DNA from: Puccinia triticina | Lineage: Eukaryota > Basidiomycota > Pucciniomycetes > Pucciniales > Pucciniaceae | NCBI RefSeq assembly: GCF_026914185.1 | Contig: NC_070564.1 | Coordinates: 3,968,001 to 4,032,000 of the forward strand | DNA: 64,000 nt | Direction of reading: 5' to 3' | Shown: positions 45,601 to 55,920 of the stretch, piece after piece | How the letters are laid out: each line of letters opens with the position of its first letter | How positions within the stretch are numbered: the first letter of the stretch is position 1 | The notes under the pieces: generated by a model | What the model saw: the letters and a program-made list of their open reading frames with translations, nothing else | Databases searched by the model: none | Told to the model about the DNA's origin: nothing | Position numbers and translations under genes: made by a program

Positions 45601-47201
45601 CCGGGTACCAAAGTTCGACCTGTTTGGGGTCAATAGTGTATTGTACCGTAAGAGAATAATCGGGACCAAAGTTTCTATAGAGTGGAGTTTTGATTAGACT
45701 AAGTTGCTTGGTTGGTAGTTTAACCGAGGTGCCTGAAAGAACGCCGGACAAGGTTGCATTCAGCGGTGTTGCAGATGTAATGGGAAGGGTGATGTTGATG
45801 ACCCAGGGTGCGCCTTGATCAGGTATCAGATTATTCCGTTGGCCTAGGGTAACAACACGAACAGTATATCAGCGGGGATTATCGTTCAAACATAAACAGT
45901 ATCTAATGGATATATTGGATTGGAAAATACCCGTCCGATAAATATCAACTATGGTCCTGTGGACCCAAAAAGAAGGTGCACTAGCGGTCTCACTGGTATC
46001 CCTTTTGTGGTTTTTCTTGGGGGTCTTGCCGGCAGGAAGTGACAATCCCTCCGAGTTTGCGCGAGTAGTAGTGGATGATTTTGTATGACCGATTCTTCTT
46101 TGAGGCTGATGAGCTTTGACTTGGTCGACAAGCCCTAGTCTGGATTGTGCCGGAGCAGAAAGGCCTATCAAGTAGGCTGGCTTTATCCTGCGATCACAAT
46201 ACCCCAAAGATGCCTAGTTAGCAGATCTGATGAACATTCTTGAAGCAAGGAAGAGAAGAGCACTGACGGGCCGGAAGGTAGGTATGCAGGACCTGATAAA
46301 TTCGAGCGCAGTGGTTAGTTACCGATCAATATGAATATCTGAAGAGCGCTTCTTTATAGTTGCCCTACTTACCCCAATCCCATCCGAAATCTGACTGCTG
46401 CTTACGAGCCCAATTGCGGTAGCTGTACTCGAAGGGTTGAAGCGTTGTTGATTGTTTCCTGTCTGGTGATTTATTTGGGAACCACATGTTACCTGGTTCA
46501 TGTGCTAGTCTCGACGCCGTGGCGTAGGCAGATGCAAACCTTAGAGACAGTGAGATTGGTTGGTTTAGGGAGGATTTGATGACTTGGGTGGCTATAGCAC
46601 AACGAATATCATTTTCAGCAAACAATCTCCATTGATTACTTCTGTAAACCACAAAACCCTAAATCTTACCATCAAATACCCAGCTCCGAAAAGCGTTGTC
46701 CGCGGAAGCAATCCGCTGCCCATTGACACGGATGTCACAAAACGTATCCAGACCATTGAAGACAAGATAAAACTACGTGGAATTCATAAATAGAATAGAT
46801 TAGAAGGTCTGTCGAAGAGATCATTTTCCATTGCAACTGCCATTTTCACAAGCTGGTTGACTCACGCGTTCCACATCTGCCCATGCACCATCAGAATCGA
46901 CCTTAAATTTGGTCTCCCATGTCCAGGCCTCTTCTTCGCCAACCCATCGGGTCGTGCCTTCGTTCAATCCAATGTTTGGATCATCGATCACGCCAGCCTC
47001 AATGAGAGCAAGGTGGGGCTGATTCAGAAAGGGGGTCGGAACAACGATTGAACGGTTGGCATTGGCAAGAGACCAATTGAATGATGACAAGCTAATGTGA
47101 GTGAGCGGCAAGGGCGGGCCTCGATTGGGAGTAGCAGCCAAGACTGAGAAAGGAAGGACATTCAGTGGGATGAAGCAAAGAAGATGTAAGGATAAATACA
47201 T
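42668..47201 (-). CDS. GH2 beta-mannosidase, copy 3
   Basis: Exons: 47201-46866, 46772-46670, 46591-46373, 46292-46268, 46187-45931, 45843-45363, 45288-45150, 45056-44889, 44821-44740, 44680-44611, 44546-44405, 44320-44219, 44140-43993, 43924-43850, 43766-43749, 43680-43518, 43453-43422, 43349-43038, 42946-42932, 42849-42668. All phases close, giving 1022 aa. It has a signal peptide (residues 1 to about 23), acid/base Glu576 in WAGNNE and nucleophile Glu674 in NEFGFHSMPS, at the same residue numbers as copy 1. Every intron position matches copy 1, including the 15-nt exon 19. All donors are GT here. It is closer to copy 1 than to copy 2, although it lies next to copy 2 and in the same orientation. 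Role as for copy 1. Confidence 0.94.
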
Positions 47202-49409
47202 GGCACAGTCTAATGAACGCGTTCAATAATGAAAGGGTTCAGCAGGCAGGATGGGGTATGCGCCGGTGATGCAGCGACCCGGGCCAGTTATCTATGTATT
47301 TGTTTGAGCGATGTATCGGCGGATGCAGGTTGATGAGCGAAGACTGTCAAGAGACCCGAGTGTCGCGAGCAAGCCTCACTAAGCTTTCTCACGTTGGCTG
47401 CCCTCCTGGTTTTGAAGCGAGATAGATATTGTAGATCAAGCTGCCCAGGATACAGAGGCGTGCTGATATAAAAGCCGGGCACAGTTTCGTGGCTAGGAAA
47501 AGAGATGGAAATTGAGCATGAAGCGGCCGAGCTAGTGAGCCGCAGAACTACCAAAACCTACTAAAACTCACGAAAATCTACAAAGATTCACATCTATGAA
47601 GGTTCTACATCCATCAATCCATACACGAACAGCATCTGTTGAGCTACTAGATTTTGTGTTTCTTACTAAGTCACCGGCCTACTGCACCAAAGAGACTTGC
47701 CCTAGTAAAAATATAACAGAGGAAGGGATCGGCAGTCATGGCCAAAAAGCATCCACCCCGGAAAGTTTGGAAAATTATTCAAGGGGGCAGGGGCACGATG
47801 TGATCGACTTGTATTTTTGCATCGGAGGGATGGCTCCTGAGCACAAAGAACGGAGGTAATTCTGAGACAGACTCATAAGGTTGAGGGACATAGACAAGTG
47901 TCAGGTTCGGATAAATATAGTTATAGCCCACAATAGGAGGTCTTTGAGGTCTTCTGAGCTCTTCTCGCAGCTCGAATCGTCCGGGAAAAGTGGCGGTGAG
48001 TCGGTGTCTGGTGTATCATCATCATGGCCTTGGCCCCTGGAAGTGGGAAGCATCGAAATAAGGCCGACTGCGGGAGTTCACCCCACATCAGACACACTGC
48101 CCTTGTGTGCGTTGGCGGCCAGATTATCGCTGGGCTAAAAAGGAGGATCCCCCGCCTCGTGTGGAGGGTGACTGAAAGTGAACTTGTGTTTACCTAAAGT
48201 TAATTACAAATTGTGCTCCTTCACGCGCAGCCCTGGTGTGTTATAGCCAAGATGACATCTGGAGAAGCCCCGGTGGCCATGAGCAGGTAAAAAGTAGCGG
48301 AGCGCCGGTCACTTTTAGGTTGTATCCTCGCCTCTGGGGTTTGCAAATTTACACCCGGGATGTGATCAAGAATAGTGGCCAGTTGCGCATCCGGGCAAAT
48401 CTTGAATTAACATTCTCGTGGCTCCACCAGCGACTGCAGAGTCATAACGCACATACGCCGAAAGTGTGTGCGCATTAACTTCCAACTTCCAATCCCGACT
48501 TAGAATCAGCGTATGTTTTTAAATATACTACCTATCGGTGTTTCTGCCGTTGATCAAGGCTGATCAAGGTAAATTGATGTAAAGTCTCGCCGATGATGTG
48601 GGAATCAATTTTGCGCATTAACTATGATCTTCATCGAGAAGTAGAGAATTTATGCGACATAGTTCAAGGTTTACGGTTGAGTGACCTCCACATCTTGCTG
48701 ATTGATGAGACTCTAACCGAGGGATCTTGCCGGCCCTCCGATAAAGGTGACGATGACCCAGCGGCCAGCGGGCTGATCTCACTTGATGACCGGCGTTTAC
48801 CGGACATCGCGTGAAGCTTGATCGTCGGTACAGACCGGCACCGATCTTGTCCGACCATAGAGTACCGCGCCAGGGAGACGACGTGCAGCACCCGTTGTGC
48901 TGGTGCATATACGGTCCGAAGTTGGCGGGTGCGAATAAATATGTAAACAGGTCACCTCATTTCTAGATCAATGGCAGTTCATCTGAGTCAAACAGACCCA
49001 GATTGGAAGCGTATTTGAGATGGGAAGTGCGACTACATAAATATCTATTTGATTCTTCTACATAGTCACGAGTCTCAGCAGTGGTATCATTTTGGAAGCT
49101 GCTCCGATCTCAACCTCTTTATCGTGAAATGTCTATACATGTGAGTTGATTTCATGCAGGATTATTACAAGAGTCTACATACTTGAACACGATTCAGAGG
49201 GGGTTTTGTAGCTTCATCTCAGCTTGACAAAAACAAAATACAATTGGAAGCAGTTGCATGCTTGATGCTCTATTCACCTCAAAGAGGAAAACTAGGCTGG
49301 ACCTAATTTACCAAGCGAGGATTCTAAAAGAGGGGATCAATCAAATTGAAAATGAGTTGAGTTGGCCATTTTTTTACCTTCTGTACGTTGGTAACAGGAT
49401 GAGTTTTGG
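47202..49409. other. Intergenic region
   Basis: Contains the promoter region of mannosidase 3 and the 3' flank of the thioesterase gene. A short GATGACCGG-family fragment lies at 48784-48836. Small ORFs at 47590-48480 and 48590-48910 have no motif and overlap on both strands. Confidence 0.45.
48784..48836. repeat. GATGACCGG repeat fragment, locus 6
   Basis: A single degenerate unit ('cttgatgaccggcg', 'ttaccggacatcgcg') with a partial neighbour ('cggtacagaccgg'). An isolated remnant of the family. Confidence 0.65.
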
Positions 49410-50937
49410 TTAGAGTTTAGGTGCGACTTTGGTGCCTTCTGCTTCTACCCGCACCACACCTTCCTGAGTCTATTACAAAACCAAAAAAAAAAAAAGAGAA
49501 AAGGATTGGGGAATCAGCGCCAGTGTCTTCCAACGAGAAAATAAGAAAACTGGACTGACACAGACTGCGAGTAGTCTGCCATCACGCGCATAGATCCGGC
49601 CTATCACCAGCCCTCGTCCATCCTTCCCAGACTCAGCATCCATCTTGTATAGCATCCAGTCGCTAACGTCGAAATCACTGCGGTCAACGAAAGATTCATA
49701 TATCAACATAGTTCTGGCAAAGTATACCGCGCCTTGAAAAGAAAAGAGGTGTGTCTCAACTGGTCATAGAAAAACATAGAGTGATCTAGTGAAGCCAGCA
49801 TCGACGCTCTCGGCCCCCCCGGGAGGTTCAAGCCCATGGCTTTACTAACAGTGCCAATGAACCGAAAACTGAAATTTGCCCCACAAACCAATGGAAGTAA
49901 GTCGCCAATTGCTCCTATGGATCGGAAGGGGGATCATCTCTCGATACCAAATTGGGATGCACTTACTCTGAAGCGTATGCCAATACTAGCTTTTGGTACG
50001 CGGGATCGGATCGGATCTTGGCCCGTGATCGAAACCAGTATGACTCCCTGCAATAACCCAGTTGGTTTTCAGTGGGGTTAATGTAGGTGGTCAGATGGAA
50101 TGTTTTCAGCCTTCAAGAAGGAATGACAGGAGGGCTATAAGCCCGGCTACAGAAAGAAGAAGCTGACGACGTATCGGGATTAGAAGACTGATCGAATTTC
50201 TTTAATCTCGTATTTCGATGTTCGATTGCATTCAGCCTATTCTCTTCGATCTCGCGTTCGAGATACTCGAGCATTTTCGGCTTGAAAGAGGCCTTGTTTT
50301 CGTTCACGTAATTCTGGAGTCTAGTTTCGACGGGTTGGCACTCTTCAGGAGGAGTGATCGGGTCGAGATCGATCTTGGGTTCCAGGACTTTTTGGTTGAG
50401 TTCCGGTTTATGGAACGAGATGAGCAGGGTGAAGATGCAGCGTGATCTTTGGATGGCTTTGACTGCTCGGGTCGCATATGATTTCCCATCTCGGATCCGG
50501 TCGACCAGATAGATGATTCCGGTCGGTAGGTCCACATCCCCAAAGCTGATAAAGTAGCACTAGAAAATTTCATCCCCCACACAAAAAACAAAGAAACAGC
50601 TCCGATTGAAGAGAGCCAAGTGCCGCACTTGAGCAGCTAGTCTGAGTTTTACTCTGAGGGTTCCAAAGACGTACATGAAGAGAGTGGAGATGATAACCGA
50701 TCTGGACAGTCTTGGTTGCCGCATGTGCAGCTTGAGCGATGATATTTCCCCCGAAAGCGCCCACACCACGAGTAAATTTCCAGAGCTGAAAATTGGGTAA
50801 ATAAGCCGCAGACGCTTATTATTATAAAGCTGAATCTGGTGGGCTCGACTTACTTTGATCGATTTGAAGATGTCCTTATCGATCTCCTGTAGTTCCAAAG
50901 ACTCTTCGATCCGTTGGGTTTCCTTTGAGCCTGCCAT
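49410..50937 (-). CDS. Acyl-CoA thioesterase, TesB/ACOT8 type (double hotdog)
   Basis: Seven exons: 50937-50854, 50785-50675, 50559-50168, 50047-49967, 49868-49761, 49677-49560, 49469-49410, giving 317 aa, the normal length. The N-terminal hotdog has LWKFTRGVGAFGGNIIAQAAHAA and a VDRIRDGKSYATRAVKAIQ motif. The C-terminal hotdog has LAYASDFRFIGT, MLASLDHSMFFY, FDVSDWMLYKMD, GRGLVIGRIYARDG and TQEGVVR. The catalytic triad inferred from E. coli TesB is Asp223, Ser249 (Thr in TesB) and Gln300. It hydrolyses fatty acyl-CoA to free acid and CoA. The C-terminal tripeptide PKL resembles a weak peroxisomal targeting signal, so peroxisomal action is possible. Exon 5's acceptor (after 49869) was chosen because it gives the family reading YASDFRFIGT. 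An ATG 54 bp upstream (50991) is an alternative start. Confidence 0.93.
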
Positions 50938-51936
50938 CTCGACGATGATGGTGGTTTGCTGGATGCGGAAATGCTTCGTGTGCACAACCACTCAGAAGTC
51001 CTCACATGTACTCGAGACCAAAACTTGGAACTACCAAACTATGAATGTCCCAAACAGTCATCATCCATCAAACACATGTGCCCCTGCGAACCCCATGAGC
51101 ATCGTTGATCGGGTTACGCAGTCTGCAAGATAGTTTGTACATATTATCACTTGTTTGTAGAAGTTTTCCAGGCCTTCTTTGCAGCCATTTGGCCGTTCCT
51201 GTTCGATGACCAGGTCTGCCCCTTGAGCTATATTTCGAGACAAACATCCCCCCCTATCTAACAAGCTGCAAGGAATGTGAAATACTTGTGAAGATGGGTT
51301 AGGCCTTCTTTTCTGTGCGCACACAAAGTTCTTATGAAGCAGGGTGATCATATAATAACATGATCCGGAAGGCAAGATACAGCAGGGAACGCAGGGAGAT
51401 CAGGAGTGCAGACTTCTCTTTCAGCTGCCGCTCCAAATGCAGATAAAAATCAAATTGCTGAGTTGTATGTATGTGTCTATTGATAAGGCTTTTTTTGTTG
51501 TTGTTAACTGGTTTGTTTCTTAGGGGTGCTATAAGGACAACAAGACTTCAATGCGGGAAAGGCAGAAAGGAAAAGCTACAGGACAATTGACCCCAGAAGA
51601 AAAACATGAACCAAGTATCTTTAGTGATCCCCATCCAATCTCAAGTGGATAGAGGGGAAAAGAAAGAAAAAAAAAGGCCAAAAAAGAAGTCGACTGAGAT
51701 CATGACCACCATCTGATGAATTGAAGAAAATACAAGACATGTACATAGAACTCAAGAGACCAAAAAACTTGTCCTTACAACAACAACAACAAAGAACGAT
51801 GACTGAAAGAATGGGAAAGAGAAATGCGAGTTCTGAAGAACATAAAAGCCAGCAGAAGAAGGTTTGGTTTGTTTGTCTGTCAAAGAGAGATGGGGATATC
51901 TATCAAGTAGGAGTGCAAGAGAAAGAGGATAAAGAG
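50938..51936. other. Intergenic region
   Basis: No supported gene. It lies between the thioesterase start and the 3' end of the REEP-family gene, both on the minus strand, and includes a purine-rich stretch at 51650-51700. Confidence 0.45.
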
Positions 51937-53505
51937 TTAATTGGCTTTCCTCTGCTCATCAACATCGGTGGTAGTTTTACTACTCCAATTGAACCACTTG
52001 GAGTTACCACTAAGACTCCTTTTGCCGGATTGATCGAGGGATTGAGGCGGCTGGATCTGATTGCCTTCGCTCAATCTACCGCGAGAAGTGAGGAGAGAGG
52101 AGGACGTGGAGCCGACGGGGGATGACTTCCTTATCAGCCATTCGTTCTCGCTACCTGAAGCCTCGTCCCTGCCGATCTCGTCGTAGCCACTGGATGTCAT
52201 GTTGGTGTTCCGGAAGGAGAATAGACTGGCCTTGGTGGGCTTGGCTTGGCCGGTCGTCCGGAGAGAATCTGAGCTGCGTTCACGAGAGAGCGACGAATGG
52301 ATTGAGGGCGCATTCAGAGTTTCGTGCGACTTTCGAGAGAGAGATCCGCCGGGAACCTCGTCGTATTCTGGGATTTGGTATCCACCCCCTCGGGTTCGAA
52401 GGGTCCCACTTTGTTGGGAGCTTTGTGACGCTGTGCGAGAGCTCGGGCCTTGCAGAGATTTGGGAACGTTGGGGTGCAGATAGGAGGGATCTGTGCTTTG
52501 ATTCTGCATAGGATGGAAGATCGCAGATGCGGTAGGTCCAAATTGTCGAATAAGATTGAAGGCGTAGGCTGAAGCAGCATCGAGTTGAGTGCCTTGAATA
52601 TTAGCTTGACTCTCTGGTTGTGTTCTGCTTGGGTGATGGGGATCGTTTGAAGGCTGGCAATACATGGCAGGTCAAGTCATTAGTATCATAGATAAGTGAG
52701 TTAGGGAAAAAATATACAATTATTCACCAGCATCGCTGCGAGCATGAGCGCTTTCAACCGGTTAACAAATTGGTGAAAGTAGGTTGTACCCGCCTGTCGG
52801 CATCTCTGCTTCATATCAACCAACCATGTATCAATCTCGACTTCGTGTTCCAGCAAGAATGGGTGAACATAGGTGACATAAACGTATGTAGATCCCTAGA
52901 AACAGAACACCCGAAAACAGAAGTGGGAATCTGTAAGTCAGCCATCGCAGGGCAACTCGTCTGCATAGGATTTTACAGGTCAACAGAGACTTTTGGGGAA
53001 CGTCCAACGCAACTTGAATTTGTGGTAAGGTAAGCCATAGGATAAGTAAGCTCTTGAATTGGTAAAAGAATGGGATCCTAGAAAGTTTGAAATATGCAAA
53101 AAGCTGCGGTTAGTTTGATTATTAGCACCTGAGTAAGACGAGGTTTAAAATCCATCAAGCTGGGTTAATTATACTAGAAATTTCAGAGGAAATATAGAAG
53201 GGCGAGCAGACCAGTGTAGAAACCATCCAAGGGTAGACTCGATGGCGTGAATGGTACCCATGACGACCCAAAACATGAGCAAGATTTCGAGCGATTGGAG
53301 GTCATTGTTTTTGATAGCCTTGTACGAAAGATAGATCGGATACAGCGTGCCCAATGAGGTACTTGAGGAAAGGCCAACCCGAGAGAATAAAAATGATCCA
53401 AACCAGAGAGCCTATCAGTTTTAAATGAATGTCCTACTGTGCGGATTCGACTTGAGTATCAGCAACTTACACGACCAGAAACGAGACGAATGCGAATAAG
53501 CCCAT
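51937..53505 (-). CDS. REEP/Yop1 (TB2/DP1/HVA22) family ER membrane-shaping protein
   Basis: Five exons: 53505-53471, 53361-53212, 53077-53014, 52895-52728, 52653-51937, giving 377 aa. The family core is clear: an N-terminal hydrophobic segment running into TLYPIYLSYKAIKNND, then MFWVVMGTIHAIES, WIPFFYQFKSLLILWLTLPQIQG and YVYVTYVHPFL. These hairpin membrane segments insert in the ER and curve it. A long Ser-rich, basic, probably disordered tail of about 238 aa follows, as in REEP1-4-like proteins rather than short Yop1. Intron 1 uses acceptor CAAG at 53362 because only this gives the family reading. The end of exon 2 has two possible donors; the one at 53211 keeps a WFLHWIPFFY reading. Confidence 0.85.
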
Positions 53506-54125
53506 CTGGATTCCTGGTATCGAAGCCGGCTTGAGTGTCCCCTGGTAAATTGTGTGCGGATATGTATCTATGAGAAATGGGCGCTGAACTTTAAATAGGT
53601 GAGACCGTTGGGCCCGACGGGGCGCGCCCCTTTCGGGGACCGTCTCCGAGAACCAAGGTGATCTTTCACAGGCCCCTCGACGATTGCCCCGTGGGTGAAA
53701 CGGCTCCTCCCGCCCGATCAGATGGCCCCCCGGTAGCGCTGGAACCTGTACCCGGAGCGCCGCGGTATCGGGATGAGCCTGTGGGATGCCTGCTACGGCC
53801 CACGACCCGCACCCGGACCGCCGGGGCACGGTGTAAGTTCAACGCGGCTCTTGCAGCCTGAGGTTACTAGATAGAGCACAGAGACACCCAAAGTAACAAG
53901 ATAATTGATCTGAGTGTTGTATTTGATGAGGGAAAGATACAAAATCTAGAGTCAGGCCTTTAAGGTACAAACAGATAGATGTGGAGTGAAATAGCAAAAA
54001 TAGTATGAAATAGAGTGAATTGTTTATGTTGCAGGGAAAATACATAAATGGTGTGATCATGGACAATAAAGGTGAAATATATAGTATAAACCACTAAACA
54101 CTAAGGGTGTTCAAAGTTGAAATCA
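53506..54125. other. Upstream region of the REEP-family gene, GC-rich
   Basis: 53590-53830 is strongly GC-rich (gggcccgacggggcgcgcccc and similar) and resembles the GC-rich blocks at 11855 and 21885, so it may be repeat-derived as well as promoter. No gene is supported. Confidence 0.4.
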
Positions 54126-55920
54126 TAGGGCCCTGTTTGGACGCCCGGTGTGATATGATAAATTGCATAATAAAATACATAACACCCAATGTGAAATCCA
54201 ACTGTAATAAACCCAATCAAAAAATCATCAGATTTATAACATGTCTGTTTGGACATCCACTCCAGAATACATTTGAGTCCATTTATAACAGGACTGTTTG
54301 GCAAACCAAGGCAGGCAGAGCTATATATGTATGTAGGCTGGAGGAGTACTTACTACACATCCTCTTGATGACCGGTCAACCGGTCTCAAAGAGGAAGGAC
54401 ACAGCCTCTTGATGACTGGTCAACCAGTCATCAAAGAGCGCACATCAACAGCTTCTGGGTGGCCGGTTTGACAGGCCATCCAGAGGACACCCTCTCGATG
54501 ACCGTTCAACCGGTCATCAAAGAACTTCACCTCTCAATGACCAGTCAAACTTTCATTCAAGAGCACACCACACCTCGTGATGAATAGAGAGGGATGAGTC
54601 CCTCTCAATGACCGGTTGACAGGTCATTGAAGAGGACTTCACCTCTTGATGACCCAACCAGTCATCAAGAGGGACTCTACACCCTCTCAATGACCGGACC
54701 AGTCATTGGGAGGGACTCTACACAGTCCCTCTCAATGACTGGTCAATTCATTGAGAGGGACTCTACACCCTCTCAATGACCGGACCAGTCATTGGGAGGG
54801 ACTCTACACAGTCCCTCTCAATGACTGGTCAATTCATTGAGAGGGACTCTACACCCTCTCAATGACCGGACCAGTCATTGGGAGGGACTCTACACAGTCC
54901 CTCTCAATGACTGGTCAATTCATTGAGAGGGACTCTACACCCTCTCAAAGACCGGTCAACCACTCTCATCAAGAGGGTGTAGAATCCCTCTTGATGACTG
55001 CTTGACTGGTCATTGAGAGGGGCTCACCCTCTCGATGACTGCTTGACTGGTCATCAAGAGGGACTCTACACCCTCTCAATATCCGGTTGTTCTTGATGAC
55101 TGGTCAAGCAGTCATTGAGAGGGATTCTACACCCTCTCAATGACTGGTTGACCGGATATCAAGAGGGTGTAGAGTCCCTCTCAATGACCGGTCAAGCAGT
55201 CATCAAGTGGGATTCTACACCCTCTTGATGAGTGTAGAATCCCTCTTGATGAGAGTGGTTGACCGGATATCGAGAACTCACCCTCTCAATGACTGCTTGA
55301 CCGGTGAGTGGGATTATATACCCTCTTGATGACTGGTTGACCGGATATCCAGAGGGTGTAGAGTCCCTCTTGATGACTGGTTGGGTCATCAAGAGGTGAA
55401 GTCCTCTTTGATGACCTGTCAACTGGTCATTATCGAGAGGGCGGAGAGTCCCTCTCAATGACTGGTCCGGTCATTGAGAGGGTGTAGAGTCCCTCCCAAT
55501 GACTGGTCCGGTCATTGAGAGGGTGTAGAGTCCCTCTGGATGACTGGTTGGGTCATCAAGAGGTCTCTTTGATGACCGGTCAACCAGTCATTGAGAGGAA
55601 CGTTGTGTCCTCTGGATGGCCTCTCCAATTGGCCATCCAGAGGTTCTTGTGCCCTATTCAATGACCGGTTGACCGGTCATCAAGAGGTTGTGTAGTACTG
55701 ATGAAAGTACATATTATAGCCATTTATCACCCAGAAATAGAGGTCAGGAACTCTATTTCCAAAATGGCTGGGGGAATAAATTTCCTGTCATACCAAGTAA
55801 TGAATTTCATGATATGACTGGCCGTCCCAAAAACATATAAATGAGGTGTTATACCCCAAGCACCCCCGGTTATAAGTCACGCAATTTATAACCAAAATTG
55901 GGGTGTCCAAACGGGGCCTA
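54126..55920. mobile_element. Inverted-repeat element filled with a GATGACCGG array
   Basis: The left end TAGGGCCCTGTTTGGAC and right end GTCCAAACGGGGCCTA form an inverted repeat of about 17 bp with a few mismatches. GGGCC..GTTTGGA termini recall hAT-type MITEs. The sub-terminal DNA is AT-rich on both sides and the centre (54362-55692) is a GATGACCGG array. No clean target duplication was found, so it is old or its boundaries are slightly off. No coding capacity. Confidence 0.65.
54362..55692. repeat. GATGACCGG palindromic array, locus 7 (longest)
   Basis: About 1.3 kb of 'ctcaatgaccggt'/'accagtcattgag' half-sites. Near 54681-54938 a larger 86-bp unit repeats three times exactly or nearly so (starts at 54681, 54767 and 54853). 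Right of about 55000 the orientation of spacers reverses, so the whole locus is roughly mirror-symmetric. CpG sites are mostly decayed to TG/CA. Confidence 0.85.
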
